Notes: a model not told the origin generated them from the sequence alone. Numbered from the stretch's first letter, positions 7,874 through 16,760 are shown. The stretch is 33,290 bases of DNA from an uncultured Gammaproteobacteria bacterium (GCA_913050035.1 CAJXAC010000024.1:1-33290), one strand, 5' to 3'. Translations and numbers: made by a program.

Positions 7874-8980
7874 ATGCGCAAACGCCGGCGCAATGTGGGC
7901 TTCTCTCTGGCATTTCTGGACGTTATGTCCTGCGGTTTCGGCGCGGTGGTGTTGATTTTCTTAATCATCAATCACGAATCCCAGCAGACTCAGGAAGTCC
8001 GCAATAAAGATCTCCTCGCTGAAATGCGCTTACTCGACTACCAGGTGCTGAGCGGTGAAGAGGATTTATTTGAACTTGTAGAGAGCCAGCAAACCCTGAG
8101 AGCAAAGCTAGAACAATCAGCAACTAGCCTCAGTGCGCTGGAAATTCAGTTAAAAGAGCGCCTCGAGCGTATGAGCGAATTAGAGCTTAGCACCCTTGCA
8201 CAGCAAGAAGACGTTGCAGCTTTGCAGTCGGATCTAGACAGTCGTAAGGAAGAGGTGGAGCGTCTTAAAGCGCTGAAAGCGGCGACCGACGGCAGACAGA
8301 TCCGAGCGGTAAAGGGTGAAGGCGACCGCCAATATCTGACGGGCCTCAAAGTCGGCGGCCGCAACATCGTGATTATTGTGGACACCTCCGCCAGTATGCT
8401 TGATGAGACGATCGTCAACGTGCTACGCCGACGCAATATGCCAGCAGAAAAAAAACGTCAGGCACCTAAGTGGCAACGCACCCTACGCACCGTGGATTGG
8501 TTAGCGGCACAACTTCCCCTCGACGCTGAATTTCAAATATACGGATTTAATGAGCAAGTTCGCAGCTTGCTTACCGCAGACTCTAACGGCAATACGGATA
8601 ACTTGGACTGGGAACCCATGGCTGACGGCGCCGCGCTAAATAGCGCCGTTGACCGACTGCGCCGGGTAGCCCCTAGTGGCGGCACCAATCTGGAATCATT
8701 GATGTTAGCCGTGCGCGACTTGTCACCCATTCCTGACAACATTTACCTTATCACCGACGGGCTGCCCACCCGCAATGCCGCCGAGCCGCGCAGTGCTACC
8801 GTAGACGGGAAAACTCGAATGCGTTTGTTTCGCGAGGCCGCAACCCGCTTACCGCGACAAATTCCGGTCAATGTGATTTTGTTTCCGATGGAGGGCGACC
8901 CTGAAGCCAGCGCAGCATGGTGGCAACTTGCGAGGCTCTCTGGCGGTGCATTTATCTCACCATCATGGGATTGGCCATGA
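7874..8980 (+). CDS. VWA-domain protein with TolR/ExbD-like N-terminal membrane helix (paralogue 1)
   Basis: The 368-residue protein has a very basic N-terminus and then one membrane helix at about 10-33 reading FSLAFLDVMSCGFGAVVLIF. Asp16 sits near the cytoplasmic end of the helix, as does the proton-carrying Asp of TolR (LLDVLLVLLL) and ExbD. A Glu/Leu/Gln-rich coiled coil spans about 40-135. The von Willebrand factor A domain follows from about 162, with an intact metal-ion-dependent adhesion site: DTSAS at 170-174, Thr271 in GGTN and Asp295 in LITDGLPT. The domain should bind a divalent cation and a protein ligand in the periplasm. It starts one base after the Hsp70-like gene and overlaps paralogue 2 by ATGA. 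The fusion implies force transmission from the ExbB-like channel to a VWA head (inference). Confidence 0.9.
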   Translation: MRKRRRNVGFSLAFLDVMSCGFGAVVLIFLIINHESQQTQEVRNKDLLAEMRLLDYQVLSGEEDLFELVESQQTLRAKLEQSATSLSALEIQLKERLERMSELELSTLAQQEDVAALQSDLDSRKEEVERLKALKAATDGRQIRAVKGEGDRQYLTGLKVGGRNIVIIVDTSASMLDETIVNVLRRRNMPAEKKRQAPKWQRTLRTVDWLAAQLPLDAEFQIYGFNEQVRSLLTADSNGNTDNLDWEPMADGAALNSAVDRLRRVAPSGGTNLESLMLAVRDLSPIPDNIYLITDGLPTRNAAEPRSATVDGKTRMRLFREAATRLPRQIPVNVILFPMEGDPEASAAWWQLARLSGGAFISPSWDWP

Positions 8981-9963
8981 TCAGACGGCGCGGCATCGAA
9001 GAATTTAGCGTTTCTTTTCTCGACGTTATTTGCTGTGGCTTCGGGGCGATCATCCTGCTGTTAATGGTCACTAAAACTCTAGAGCCAATAGTTCTCGAGG
9101 ACAGCAATCTCGATTTGTCCGAACAAATCGCCGCACGAGAACAGGCGGTATTCGAAATCAAGGGGCAGATCGAGCAACTGCGCCAACAAATCGCAGACGA
9201 AAACGCGCAGTTGCAGCTGTCGCTTAGCCAGCAAGACGATGTGCAACAGCAGCTAAGCGATATTTTGGGTCGTTTTAAGACCATGACCGAGGCGAGCGAA
9301 AATATTTCCTCGGAGAATATGCAGCTGGCTTCCGCGCGCCAGAGCCTCACTGATGAAATGGAGCAATTATTAGGATTAGATTTTCGTCGCAGCTCAGAGC
9401 TGGTGGGCGGCATCAGCGTCGATTCGGAATACATCATCTTCATTATTGATACCTCGGGCAGTATGCAGAGCGCAGCTTGGGGGCAAGTTGTACAAAAAGT
9501 CAGCGAAACGCTCTCTATCTACCCGCAGATCAAAGGCATTCAGGTGATGAACGATATGGGTGACTATATGTTTCCGGTGTATCGACAGCGTTGGATTGAT
9601 GACACGCCGGCCCTGCGCAACAGCATCATTACTACGCTGCAGAACTGGGCACCATTTTCCAACTCAAGCCCGGTAGAAGGCATTCGCGAGGCCATAGCGA
9701 CCTACTATGATCCAAATAAGCGGATCAGTATCTATGTATTCGGCGATGACTATACTGGCAATTCTATCGAGCAAGTCGTCGGGGCTGTGGACCAAGTGAA
9801 CCGCGCCGACGAAACGGGCCGACGTCGTGTCCGGATCCACGCCATCGGCTTCCCTGTTTACCTAGACCAACCTAATGCGCGAATTTACCGGTTTGCAGCC
9901 TTAATGCGCGAACTCGCCTATCGTAACGATGGCACCTTTGTAGGATTAACGGAGTACCAATGA
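8977..9963 (+). CDS. VWA-domain protein with TolR/ExbD-like N-terminal membrane helix (paralogue 2)
   Basis: The start is set at the ATG overlapping the previous stop; MIRRRGIEEFSVSFLDV parallels the start of paralogue 1. The 328-residue protein has a membrane helix at about 10-32 (FSVSFLDVICCGFGAIILLL) with Asp16 at the same position as in paralogue 1, a coiled coil at about 43-130 rich in Gln and Glu, and a VWA domain from about 150. The MIDAS is DTSGS at 158-162 and Asp257 in VFGDD. The usual Thr is replaced by Ser (Ser230/Ser231 in SNSSPVEG). Paralogue 1 and 2 share almost the same first 30 residues but diverge afterwards, as expected if both insert into one channel as a heterodimer (inference). 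It overlaps the following lipoprotein gene by ATGA. Confidence 0.9.
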   Translation: MIRRRGIEEFSVSFLDVICCGFGAIILLLMVTKTLEPIVLEDSNLDLSEQIAAREQAVFEIKGQIEQLRQQIADENAQLQLSLSQQDDVQQQLSDILGRFKTMTEASENISSENMQLASARQSLTDEMEQLLGLDFRRSSELVGGISVDSEYIIFIIDTSGSMQSAAWGQVVQKVSETLSIYPQIKGIQVMNDMGDYMFPVYRQRWIDDTPALRNSIITTLQNWAPFSNSSPVEGIREAIATYYDPNKRISIYVFGDDYTGNSIEQVVGAVDQVNRADETGRRRVRIHAIGFPVYLDQPNARIYRFAALMRELAYRNDGTFVGLTEYQ

Positions 9964-10616
9964 GCAATGCCATGATCGCTTTGTACCGACCATCCCAGTG
10001 GCTCTTAGCCGTCGCGCTGTTAATCGTCGGCAGTGGCTGCGCCAGCAACCGTATTGCCCTTGATGCAGATTTCCCAGTACCACTGGTAGCACAGTCATCT
10101 ACACGAGTTGCCATCGTCATCACTCCAGAGCTTCAAAGCTTTGTGCATAACGAAAAAATCGCCAAACGCGGCGACTACAGTATTAACGTCGGTGCGGTAC
10201 AAAAAAGGCTATTCAATCGCTTGGCCCAAGGCGCCTTCAATGCTCACGCCTTTACCGATACCGTCGCTGCGACGACCTACGACGGACTATTAGTGCCCAA
10301 CATCGCCGAACTGCAATTCGCGACGCCAGCGCAGTCTCGGACCGACTATTACGAGGTATGGATGCGCTATCGATTCGACCTATACGATAGAGACGCGGTG
10401 TTATTGGGGAGTTGGGATCTACCTGCTTACGGCAAGGCCAATCAGACTAACTACAATAACGATACCGAGGGCCTCTACGCGGCAGCTTTGGCCGCATGCC
10501 GCGATATGGCCGCCATGTTCAGTTTGAATTTCAATACCGCACAACCCGTGCAAAGTTGGCTGTCCGCAACCGCAGATGCAGCGCCCACAACCAGTGATGC
10601 AAACACAACACCATGA
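9960..10616 (+). CDS. Outer-membrane lipoprotein of the VWA/ExbB-like cluster
   Basis: This 218-residue product has a signal sequence ending in the lipobox VGSGC (Cys27) with Ala at +2, so outer-membrane retention is predicted. The mature domain is alpha/beta, with strands such as TRVAIVITPEL, a central TTYDGLLVPNIAELQFATP and an aromatic DYYEVWMRYRFDLYD. That layout recalls small lipoproteins that detect or bridge envelope complexes, but I cannot name a family. The last 30 residues are Ala/Thr-rich and probably disordered. The start overlaps the VWA paralogue 2 stop (ATGA), and its own stop overlaps the next lipoprotein start, so translation is coupled throughout. It probably forms the outer-membrane end of the complex together with its neighbour (inference). 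Confidence 0.82.
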   Translation: MSNAMIALYRPSQWLLAVALLIVGSGCASNRIALDADFPVPLVAQSSTRVAIVITPELQSFVHNEKIAKRGDYSINVGAVQKRLFNRLAQGAFNAHAFTDTVAATTYDGLLVPNIAELQFATPAQSRTDYYEVWMRYRFDLYDRDAVLLGSWDLPAYGKANQTNYNNDTEGLYAAALAACRDMAAMFSLNFNTAQPVQSWLSATADAAPTTSDANTTP

Positions 10617-11305
10617 ATACAACCTGCAGAATCAAAATCACCAAGACTTGTTCGAATATTTTTCGCTGCACTGTCATAACACTAAGCATATTCCTGCTGG
10701 GAGGCTGTGTAACCGCCACAGTCGAAGAAGTCCGAGAGCGCGCTACCGGCATCACCATGTCTGATGCGGTTGTAGTTCTGGGTCGTCGCAGTCGGCCGAG
10801 CAATAACGAAACTGAAATCGATTTCATCAGCTGTGTTGCCGACAACCTCGACGACAACGCCATCAAGGTACTCAACGAGCAAGAGTTCGTAGATGCAACA
10901 TTTCCATGGTTCGAACCAAGAACCGCACCGGTCAGCGCCAATGAACTCCCGGCCTTGCTTGATGAGCCGTTGCTCGCCCAGCGCTTGGAACAATTGGGAC
11001 TGCGTTATGTCATCTGGGTTCAAGGCCAGACCAAAAGGGTCTCGCAATCGGGATCCATGACTTGCGGGGTGGGCGCTGGCGGCGGCGGTTGTTTCGGCTT
11101 TCTCACCTGGGAAAACGACGCATCCTACGAGGCCAGTATTTGGGATACCCAACAACGGCGTGCTGCTGGGCGAGTATCCTCAGACGCAGCAGGTACCAGC
11201 TATATGCCGGCGCTAGTGGTGCCCATACCCATCATTGCGCGGGTACAGAATAACGCCTGCACCGGTCTTGCTAATCAGCTTGAAGGATTCATCCTAAATC
11301 AATGA
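10613..11305 (+). CDS. Outer-membrane lipoprotein, last gene of the VWA/ExbB-like cluster
   Basis: This 230-residue protein has a Cys-containing N-region, a hydrophobic core and the lipobox LLGGC (Cys32) with Val at +2, so it should be an outer-membrane lipoprotein. The mature protein has a charged N-terminal segment and an alpha/beta core including LGLRYVIWVQGQT. A Gly-rich loop (GVGAGGGGCFGF) is flanked by Cys residues, and the YEASIWDTQQRRAAG element resembles the beta-strand repeats of lipoproteins that contact large periplasmic assemblies. I do not recognise a defined family. It overlaps the previous gene by ATGA and is followed by an AT-rich 17-base gap before a convergent methyltransferase gene, so the operon ends here. 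No obvious terminator hairpin was seen after it. Confidence 0.82.
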   Translation: MNTTCRIKITKTCSNIFRCTVITLSIFLLGGCVTATVEEVRERATGITMSDAVVVLGRRSRPSNNETEIDFISCVADNLDDNAIKVLNEQEFVDATFPWFEPRTAPVSANELPALLDEPLLAQRLEQLGLRYVIWVQGQTKRVSQSGSMTCGVGAGGGGCFGFLTWENDASYEASIWDTQQRRAAGRVSSDAAGTSYMPALVVPIPIIARVQNNACTGLANQLEGFILNQ

Positions 11306-11322
11306 TAATTAAATATTTTTAT

Positions 11323-11952
11323 CTATTTATTTCTAATTTCAACCACTTCGCCGGTATATTTGTCTGGCTCTACGGCGTACCACTCTTGTAGTTGCAACGG
11401 ATACTTTTTGGCTATCTGGTCACAAAACTCATAGAAAGTCGGGCGCCCTGGATCAGCAATGATGATCTTTTCCGTGCCGGCCTTCATTGCTCTCTCTACG
11501 AGCTTTACTAGGGGGCCCACAAGGGAATCCCAGAAACAGATGTCGCTACCTACAATGACCTTATTTGCGCCTAAGTCTGCGCTTTTGAGTTTCGTGAAAT
11601 CACTGCACTTGGTTTCGATCGCAACGCCGTTAATTTCCGCCAGCACGCCTAGGTAAGGGAAAACCTGAGCATCTAGGTCTACCGCAGTAACCACGGCTTC
11701 GAATTTCTTCGCACAAAATGTGCCCACCGCGCCCCACCCACAGCCCAACTCCATTACCGAGCAAGCGCTGGAGATTGGGTTATGCACTAAATAGTCCATC
11801 ATTAGGTACGCAGAGTCCCAGGAACGATGGCCGTGTATGGAGGGCTGGTGACGGCTTTTCAGCGCCTTTATCAAAGGGTGCTTATGACCCAACAAATAGA
11901 CACCATAGGCGTATTGCACGTGTGGTTCTGGAACACGTTGCAAACGGGGCAT
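11323..11952 (-). CDS. Class I SAM-dependent methyltransferase (NNMT/protein-lysine methyltransferase-like)
   Basis: The 209-residue protein has the Rossmann-type SAM site: VMELGCGWGAVGTF (motif I) near residue 67, an acidic strand-end VTAVDLDAQ, SDICFWDSL after beta-4, and IIIADPGRPTFYEF in the strand and loop usually contacting substrate. The N-terminal HGHRSWDSAYLMMDYL block and the whole layout resemble the small methyltransferase-16/METTL20-type lysine methyltransferases, but the substrate cannot be read from sequence. A clear AGGAG lies nine or ten bases before the ATG on the minus strand. It is monocistronic, convergent with the VWA/ExbB cluster and divergent from suf, so it is probably unrelated to both. 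Confidence 0.82.
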   Translation of the reverse strand: MPRLQRVPEPHVQYAYGVYLLGHKHPLIKALKSRHQPSIHGHRSWDSAYLMMDYLVHNPISSACSVMELGCGWGAVGTFCAKKFEAVVTAVDLDAQVFPYLGVLAEINGVAIETKCSDFTKLKSADLGANKVIVGSDICFWDSLVGPLVKLVERAMKAGTEKIIIADPGRPTFYEFCDQIAKKYPLQLQEWYAVEPDKYTGEVVEIRNK

Positions 11953-12192
11953 ACAGACTCCTAATCTCTATCAATGCGAACAGTAAAAACAACGAACTAA
12001 CGATCGTCCCGTGCAATATCTCATTGAACAACGCTTTGACACAAAAACAATTTTACTTTTGCTGGCATTTATTCAACGACACATACCTTGCAGTGACCGT
12101 TTCACGCCCCATTTACTGACAATGCCGAAAATTGGCGCCGTTCGCGGTATCATTGGCACAATCCCGTTAGCCCAATACATTCAGGAGCAAAA
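11953..12192 (+). promoter_or_regulatory. Divergent intergenic region carrying the suf leader and a possible tiny leader ORF
   Basis: This gap separates the minus-strand methyltransferase gene from sufB and must hold the suf promoter. I see a TTGACA-like element near 12036, but no good -10 at the right spacing and no clear IscR or SufR site, so no promoter is called exactly. An ORF with ATG at 12122 (24 codons, starting [10 protein letters not shown], extendable to a GTG at 12011) ends at 12196. Its TGA overlaps the sufB GTG start as GTGA. It could be a leader peptide coupling translation into sufB or chance. The ribosome binding site AGGAG at 12183-12187 serves sufB. Confidence 0.35.
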
Positions 12193-13674
12193 GTGAGCCA
12201 ACCCTCTGTAGACGATTTGGTTGCAGCCCGTCGAGAGTACAGCGCCGGCTTCATAACCGATGTTGAGGCGGATACGTTACCACCTGGCCTGAATGAGGAC
12301 GTCATCCGCTTCATTTCAGCGCGTAAAGATGAGCCAGATTGGCTCACTGAGTGGCGCTTGCAAGCCTACCGCCAATGGCAGGAGATGAGCGAGCCTGATT
12401 GGCCGCACTTGCACTATCCAAAGATCTCTTTTCAGGATATTTCCTATTATTCAGCGCCGAAAAGTCAAGCTGATGGCCCACGCTCGCTTGATGAAGTGGA
12501 TCCAGAACTTCTGCGCACCTACGAAAAACTCGGCATACCACTTCACGAGCAAGCGGCATTGGCGGGTGTCGTCCCCGACCCAGAGCAGCCGTCGAGTAAT
12601 GTGGCGGTGGATGTGGTCTTCGACAGCGTTTCAATTGCCACAACGTTCAAACAAAAACTTGCTGATGCCGGCGTTATCTTCTGCCCTATATCAGAGGCCG
12701 TTAAATCTCATCCAGAACTGGTAAAGAAATATCTGGGCAGTGTTGTGCCGCAACGTGACAATTTTTATGCAGCGTTAAATTCTGCCGTTTTCAGCGATGG
12801 ATCATTTGTCTACATCCCTAAGGGGGTGCGTTGCCCTATGGAATTGTCTACCTATTTCCGCATCAACGAGCGGAATACGGGACAATTCGAACGCACACTG
12901 ATCATTGCCGATGCCGGCTCCCATGTGAGCTACTTGGAGGGCTGCACAGCACCAATGCGGGATGAAAATCAGCTGCATGCGGCCGTGGTCGAACTCGTTG
13001 CGCTGGAAGATGCAGAAATCAAATACTCCACGGTGCAAAACTGGTACCCCGGCGACGAAAACGGTCGTGGCGGCATCTATAACTTCGTCACCAAGCGCGG
13101 CTTGTGCGCTGGCGCGCGGGCAAAAATTTCCTGGACCCAAGTTGAAACAGGCTCCGCTATAACTTGGAAATATCCAAGTGTGGTGCTGCGCGGCGACGAC
13201 TCGGTTGGAGAGTTCTATTCGGTAGCCCTGACAAATAACCGCCAACAGGCCGATACCGGTACAAAAATGATTCATATGGGCAAGAACACACGCAGCACTA
13301 TCGTTGCCAAGGGAATCAGTGCGGGGCGCAGTGACAGCAGCTATCGAGGTCTAGTCCGGGTATCACCGACCGCGGCCCATGCGCGCAATTTTACCCAATG
13401 CGACTCGCTACTGATCGGCGATCTCTGTGGGGCGCACACATTCCCTTATATCGAGAACAAGAACAACACCGCGATCATCGAACACGAAGCCAGTACATCA
13501 AAAGTCAGCGACGACCAACTGTTCGCCTGCCAACAGCGCGGTATCGATACAGAGAAAGCGGTCAGTATGATCGTTAACGGGTTTTGCAAAGAGGTATTTC
13601 GCGAGTTGCCAATGGAGTTTGCAGTCGAAGCAGGCAAGCTGCTCGAGGTGAGTTTGGAAGGAGCCGTTGGATGA
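12193..13674 (+). CDS. sufB: SufB, Fe-S cluster scaffold subunit
   Basis: SufB is the scaffold subunit of the SufBC2D complex on which nascent Fe-S clusters form in the cytosol. The 493-residue length is normal. Recognisable blocks are the N-terminal GFITDVEAD...[24 protein letters not shown], the long beta-helix core, [12 protein letters not shown], and near the C-terminus [20 protein letters not shown] (Cys in LCGAHT corresponds to the essential E. coli Cys405) followed by IIEHEAST. The start is a GTG with AGGAG five bases upstream; the homologous N-terminus supports it. The stop overlaps the sufC ATG (ATGA). Suf operons are usually induced by iron limitation or oxidative stress, but no IscR-type regulator gene precedes this one. 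Confidence 0.98.
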   Translation: MSQPSVDDLVAARREYSAGFITDVEADTLPPGLNEDVIRFISARKDEPDWLTEWRLQAYRQWQEMSEPDWPHLHYPKISFQDISYYSAPKSQADGPRSLDEVDPELLRTYEKLGIPLHEQAALAGVVPDPEQPSSNVAVDVVFDSVSIATTFKQKLADAGVIFCPISEAVKSHPELVKKYLGSVVPQRDNFYAALNSAVFSDGSFVYIPKGVRCPMELSTYFRINERNTGQFERTLIIADAGSHVSYLEGCTAPMRDENQLHAAVVELVALEDAEIKYSTVQNWYPGDENGRGGIYNFVTKRGLCAGARAKISWTQVETGSAITWKYPSVVLRGDDSVGEFYSVALTNNRQQADTGTKMIHMGKNTRSTIVAKGISAGRSDSSYRGLVRVSPTAAHARNFTQCDSLLIGDLCGAHTFPYIENKNNTAIIEHEASTSKVSDDQLFACQQRGIDTEKAVSMIVNGFCKEVFRELPMEFAVEAGKLLEVSLEGAVG

Positions 13675-14423
13675 GCCTTTTAGAGGTAAAAGATTTGCAC
13701 GCCAACGTCGGCGAAGAGGACGGTCAGGAGATCCTAAAAGGATTAAATCTGCAAATTCAGGCTGGCGAAGTGCATGCGATCATGGGCCCTAATGGCTCCG
13801 GCAAATCAACCCTAGCAAACGTGCTGTCTGGTCGTCCGGGTTATACGGTTACGCGCGGTTCGTTGAGCTTGGAGAGCGAGGACTTATCGCACCTAGAGCC
13901 GCACGAGCGCGCTCAGGCCGGATTGTTTCTGGCTTTTCAATACCCTGTGGAGATTCCTGGCGTTAGTAATATGGAATTCCTCAAAGCCAGCACAGATTCT
14001 CTGGCCAAGGCGCATAACGCTGAACAACCTGATGCCGCCAGTTTTATCCGACAAGTCCGCACCCTCGCCGAGACATTAGATCTGGACCCGCAATTTTTAA
14101 AACGTGGGGTCAACGAAGGTTTTAGCGGCGGCGAAAAAAAACGCAACGAGATCCTGCAGCTGTTATTACTCGATCCGAAAATGGCAATTCTCGATGAGAC
14201 CGACTCCGGCCTCGATATCGACGCCTTAAAGGTCGTGGCTGAGGGCGTGAATCGCTATCGCAGCGCCAATAACGGAGTATTGCTGATCACCCACTATCAA
14301 CGACTCTTAGATTACATCGTGCCTGACGTTGTGCACGTATTGGCGGACGGTCAGATCATTCAATCCGGCGACAAAAACTTGGCCCTTGAACTTGAGGCCA
14401 AAGGTTATACATGGCTGACTTAG
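13671..14423 (+). CDS. sufC: SufC, ABC-type ATPase of the Suf complex
   Basis: SufC is the soluble ABC ATPase that drives conformational change in SufBC2D during Fe-S assembly. The chosen ATG overlaps the sufB stop; a longer frame exists upstream but lies wholly inside sufB. The 250-residue protein has Walker [10 protein letters not shown] near residue 39, a Q-loop in [12 protein letters not shown], the ABC signature [13 protein letters not shown], Walker [16 protein letters not shown] and the His switch [14 protein letters not shown] after the signature and the DSGLDID D-loop are typical of SufC rather than transport ATPases. It overlaps sufD by 13 bases, so translation is coupled. Confidence 0.98.
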   Translation: MSLLEVKDLHANVGEEDGQEILKGLNLQIQAGEVHAIMGPNGSGKSTLANVLSGRPGYTVTRGSLSLESEDLSHLEPHERAQAGLFLAFQYPVEIPGVSNMEFLKASTDSLAKAHNAEQPDAASFIRQVRTLAETLDLDPQFLKRGVNEGFSGGEKKRNEILQLLLLDPKMAILDETDSGLDIDALKVVAEGVNRYRSANNGVLLITHYQRLLDYIVPDVVHVLADGQIIQSGDKNLALELEAKGYTWLT

Positions 14424-15520
14424 AGACTCATGAGCCGCTCGACTTACCCGGGTGGTTGAACGACACAGCACTCGCTAAGGATCCCGTGGAGAGCTATCAG
14501 CGTGCACTGGCGCGTCCCGCCCGGCGAGAGCTGTGGAAATATACGCCTGCGCATAAAATAACCGAACTGCGCCAACTACCTGCAATACAACCAAGTCTGA
14601 GCGGCCACGAGCAAGCCGGTGTCACCGTGACAGCAAACCCCAGTAATCTCGACCTGGCTGATTTGATCAGCATCCAGCGGGCCCCTGAAGCTTTTGCTCA
14701 ACTGTGCAAACAACCCCTACTGCATATTGCCGTCACTGCAGATTTAGCCCAACCCTTAAGCCTGCACCATCAGGGCAACAGTTGGCCTGTGATTATTGAT
14801 GTGGCTCCAAGTATCAGCATGACCCTTATTGAGGATTGCGAGCAAGAAGACGACCAACAACAAACTCTTTGGCTACGGTTGGGTGCCAACAGCGCCGTGA
14901 CCCACGCTCGAAATAGTTTTGGTACCACAGCACTGCACTGGCAATTCGTATCCGTACAAGTACATACGGATGGCCAATATCGACTGCATAACCATGCGCT
15001 AGCGAGCACATTACGACGTCAAGATACGCAGATCCAATTGGTTGGCCAGGGCGCCCATGCTGAATTGACCAGCGCCGTCATGGTGGCGGAACGTTTAAAC
15101 CTCGACCAGCAAATCACAATCGAGCACATCAACGCCCACACCACAAGCCGTCAACGCGTACACAACATAGTCGCTGACCGCGGCAAATGCACATTCAATG
15201 GCCGTATTCATATACACGAAGGAGCGAAAAGCAGTGACGCTCAGTTGAGTAACAAAAATCTTGGTCTTGGAGCCAACGCCACAATCAACACAAAGCCAGA
15301 ACTGGAAATCTATAACGACGATGTCAGCTGCGCTCACGGAGCAACCATCGGTCAACTGGACGACAACCAACTCTTTTACTTATGCAGCCGCGGTGTCGCC
15401 CCCACCGTGGCGCGGCGACTGCTGTGCGAGGGTTTTCTGCAACAATGCGTCGATGGCCCACTCGCAGATACAGCTGGCTCTGCATTGGTGGCCCCGCTAC
15501 AAGATATGGAAATGACATGA
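14411..15520 (+). CDS. sufD: SufD, Fe-S cluster assembly subunit
   Basis: SufD is the paralogue of SufB and completes SufBC2D; it contributes to iron acquisition. The 369-residue protein is on the short side of the family but complete. The N-terminal helical part includes ARPARRELWKYTP, the usual SufD anchor. The C-terminal core contains NKNLGLGANATINTKPELEI and DDVSCAHGATIGQLDDNQL, in which the His of CAHGAT corresponds to the conserved E. coli His360, and then LFYLCSRGV. The middle beta-helix region is more divergent than in SufB, as is normal for this subunit. It begins 13 bases inside sufC and its TGA overlaps the sufS ATG. Confidence 0.97.
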   Translation: MADLETHEPLDLPGWLNDTALAKDPVESYQRALARPARRELWKYTPAHKITELRQLPAIQPSLSGHEQAGVTVTANPSNLDLADLISIQRAPEAFAQLCKQPLLHIAVTADLAQPLSLHHQGNSWPVIIDVAPSISMTLIEDCEQEDDQQQTLWLRLGANSAVTHARNSFGTTALHWQFVSVQVHTDGQYRLHNHALASTLRRQDTQIQLVGQGAHAELTSAVMVAERLNLDQQITIEHINAHTTSRQRVHNIVADRGKCTFNGRIHIHEGAKSSDAQLSNKNLGLGANATINTKPELEIYNDDVSCAHGATIGQLDDNQLFYLCSRGVAPTVARRLLCEGFLQQCVDGPLADTAGSALVAPLQDMEMT

Positions 15521-16716
15521 GTATCCGCGCTGACTTTCCCATTCTGCAACGCAGCAGCCGCGGCCGGCCCTTGGTCTATCTAGATAACGCAGCAACTTCA
15601 CAAAAGCCAGCCGTTGTCATTGACGCCGTCAACAACTACTACCAGACCTGCAACGCTAATGTTCACCGCGCGGCGCATGAACTCGCGGAACAAGCGACCG
15701 AAGCCATGGAAAACGCGCGCATAGCTGTCCGCAACTTTGTCAACGCTACTAGGGAAGAGGAAATTGTCTTTACTCGCGGCACCACCGAGGCAATAAATCT
15801 GCTCGCCAATGTTTTGAGCGACCGGATTAAGAGTGGTCAGGACATAGTCATAACCGAGTTGGAACACCATTCCAATATTGTGCCCTGGCAGATGTTAGCC
15901 CAGCGCACTGGCGCGCAAATTAAAGTCATTGCCATCGATGATTATGGCAATATCGATCTCGACGATGCCGCAAATAAACTAACCCCGAATACTGCCATTT
16001 TGGCCTTTACCCATGTCTCTAACGGACTCGGCAGCATTACCCCGGCAGCGCAACTTATTGCCCAAGCCCAGGCTGTAAACGCCCTAACCATAGTCGACGG
16101 TGCTCAGGCCGCCCTGCATTTGCCCCTAGACGTACAGGCACTCGGCTGCGATTTTTACGTATTCTCAGGGCACAAACTCTATGCACCAACGGGCATTGGT
16201 GTGCTCTACGGTCGCTACGATTTGCTCTGCGAATTGCCACCTTGGCAAGGTGGTGGCGAAATGATTGAGCATGTGAGCTTCGAGCAAAGCACCTATCAAC
16301 TCCCGCCCTACCGCTTTGAAGCAGGCACTCCTAACATCGCCGATGCCATTGGTCTTGGCGCCGCACTGAGTTACCTACAGACCATTCCCAGAGCACAACT
16401 GGTTTCTGCTGAAGACCGCTTGGTCACCAATGCTCTGAGCGAACTAAGGCAAATTCCAGGCGTGCGCATCGTTGGCGAGCCGGAACAGCGTTCCGCAGTG
16501 ATCTCTTTTCTGCTGGAACAAGGACATCCCAACGACGTGGGCACACTGCTCGACCAACAGGGCGTTGCCGTGCGCGCAGGACATCACTGCAATATGCCGC
16601 TGATGCAGCGGCTTGGGGTACCGGGCACGGTTCGCGCCTCTTTCAGCCTGTATAATAACGATGAAGATGTGACTCGACTCCTTGAAGCGGTCGAAAAAGC
16701 CTCAACGTTTCTCTAA
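15517..16716 (+). CDS. sufS: SufS, group II cysteine desulfurase
   Basis: SufS is the PLP-dependent enzyme that converts cysteine to alanine and passes persulfide sulfur to SufE. The start is the ATG overlapping sufD (MSIRADFPILQR), which matches the family N-terminus; the longer open frame is only the sufD shadow. The 399-residue protein shows YLDNAATSQKP, TRGTTEAINL, the His of ELEHHSNIVPW that stacks on PLP, the Asp in VDGAQAA, the Schiff-base Lys in FSGHKLYAPTG, the RFEAGTPNI block and the catalytic Cys in VRAGHHCNMPLM, a short loop typical of group II enzymes. SufE is encoded three genes downstream in the same operon. Confidence 0.98.
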   Translation: MSIRADFPILQRSSRGRPLVYLDNAATSQKPAVVIDAVNNYYQTCNANVHRAAHELAEQATEAMENARIAVRNFVNATREEEIVFTRGTTEAINLLANVLSDRIKSGQDIVITELEHHSNIVPWQMLAQRTGAQIKVIAIDDYGNIDLDDAANKLTPNTAILAFTHVSNGLGSITPAAQLIAQAQAVNALTIVDGAQAALHLPLDVQALGCDFYVFSGHKLYAPTGIGVLYGRYDLLCELPPWQGGGEMIEHVSFEQSTYQLPPYRFEAGTPNIADAIGLGAALSYLQTIPRAQLVSAEDRLVTNALSELRQIPGVRIVGEPEQRSAVISFLLEQGHPNDVGTLLDQQGVAVRAGHHCNMPLMQRLGVPGTVRASFSLYNNDEDVTRLLEAVEKASTFL

Positions 16717-16760
16717 ATCAAGATATTGAAAACCATGCCGAGCAGCGCCACTATTGCCAT

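Noticed and set aside
287-11305. Similarity to the Zorya defence system (ZorA/ZorB) because of an ExbB/MotA-type channel gene.
   Set aside because: There is no ZorB-like OmpA-domain protein and no ZorC, ZorD or ZorE helicase or nuclease; partners are VWA, PEGA, TPR and lipoproteins.
287-11305. A Bat (BatABCDE) operon because of VWA plus TPR genes.
   Set aside because: No MoxR ATPase or DUF58 gene is present, and the VWA proteins have one N-terminal helix with a TolR-like Asp instead of the Bat layout of flanking helices.
15382-15516. An N-terminal extension of SufS.
   Set aside because: The extra residues are the +1 shadow of sufD; homology starts at MSIRADFP after the ATGA overlap.
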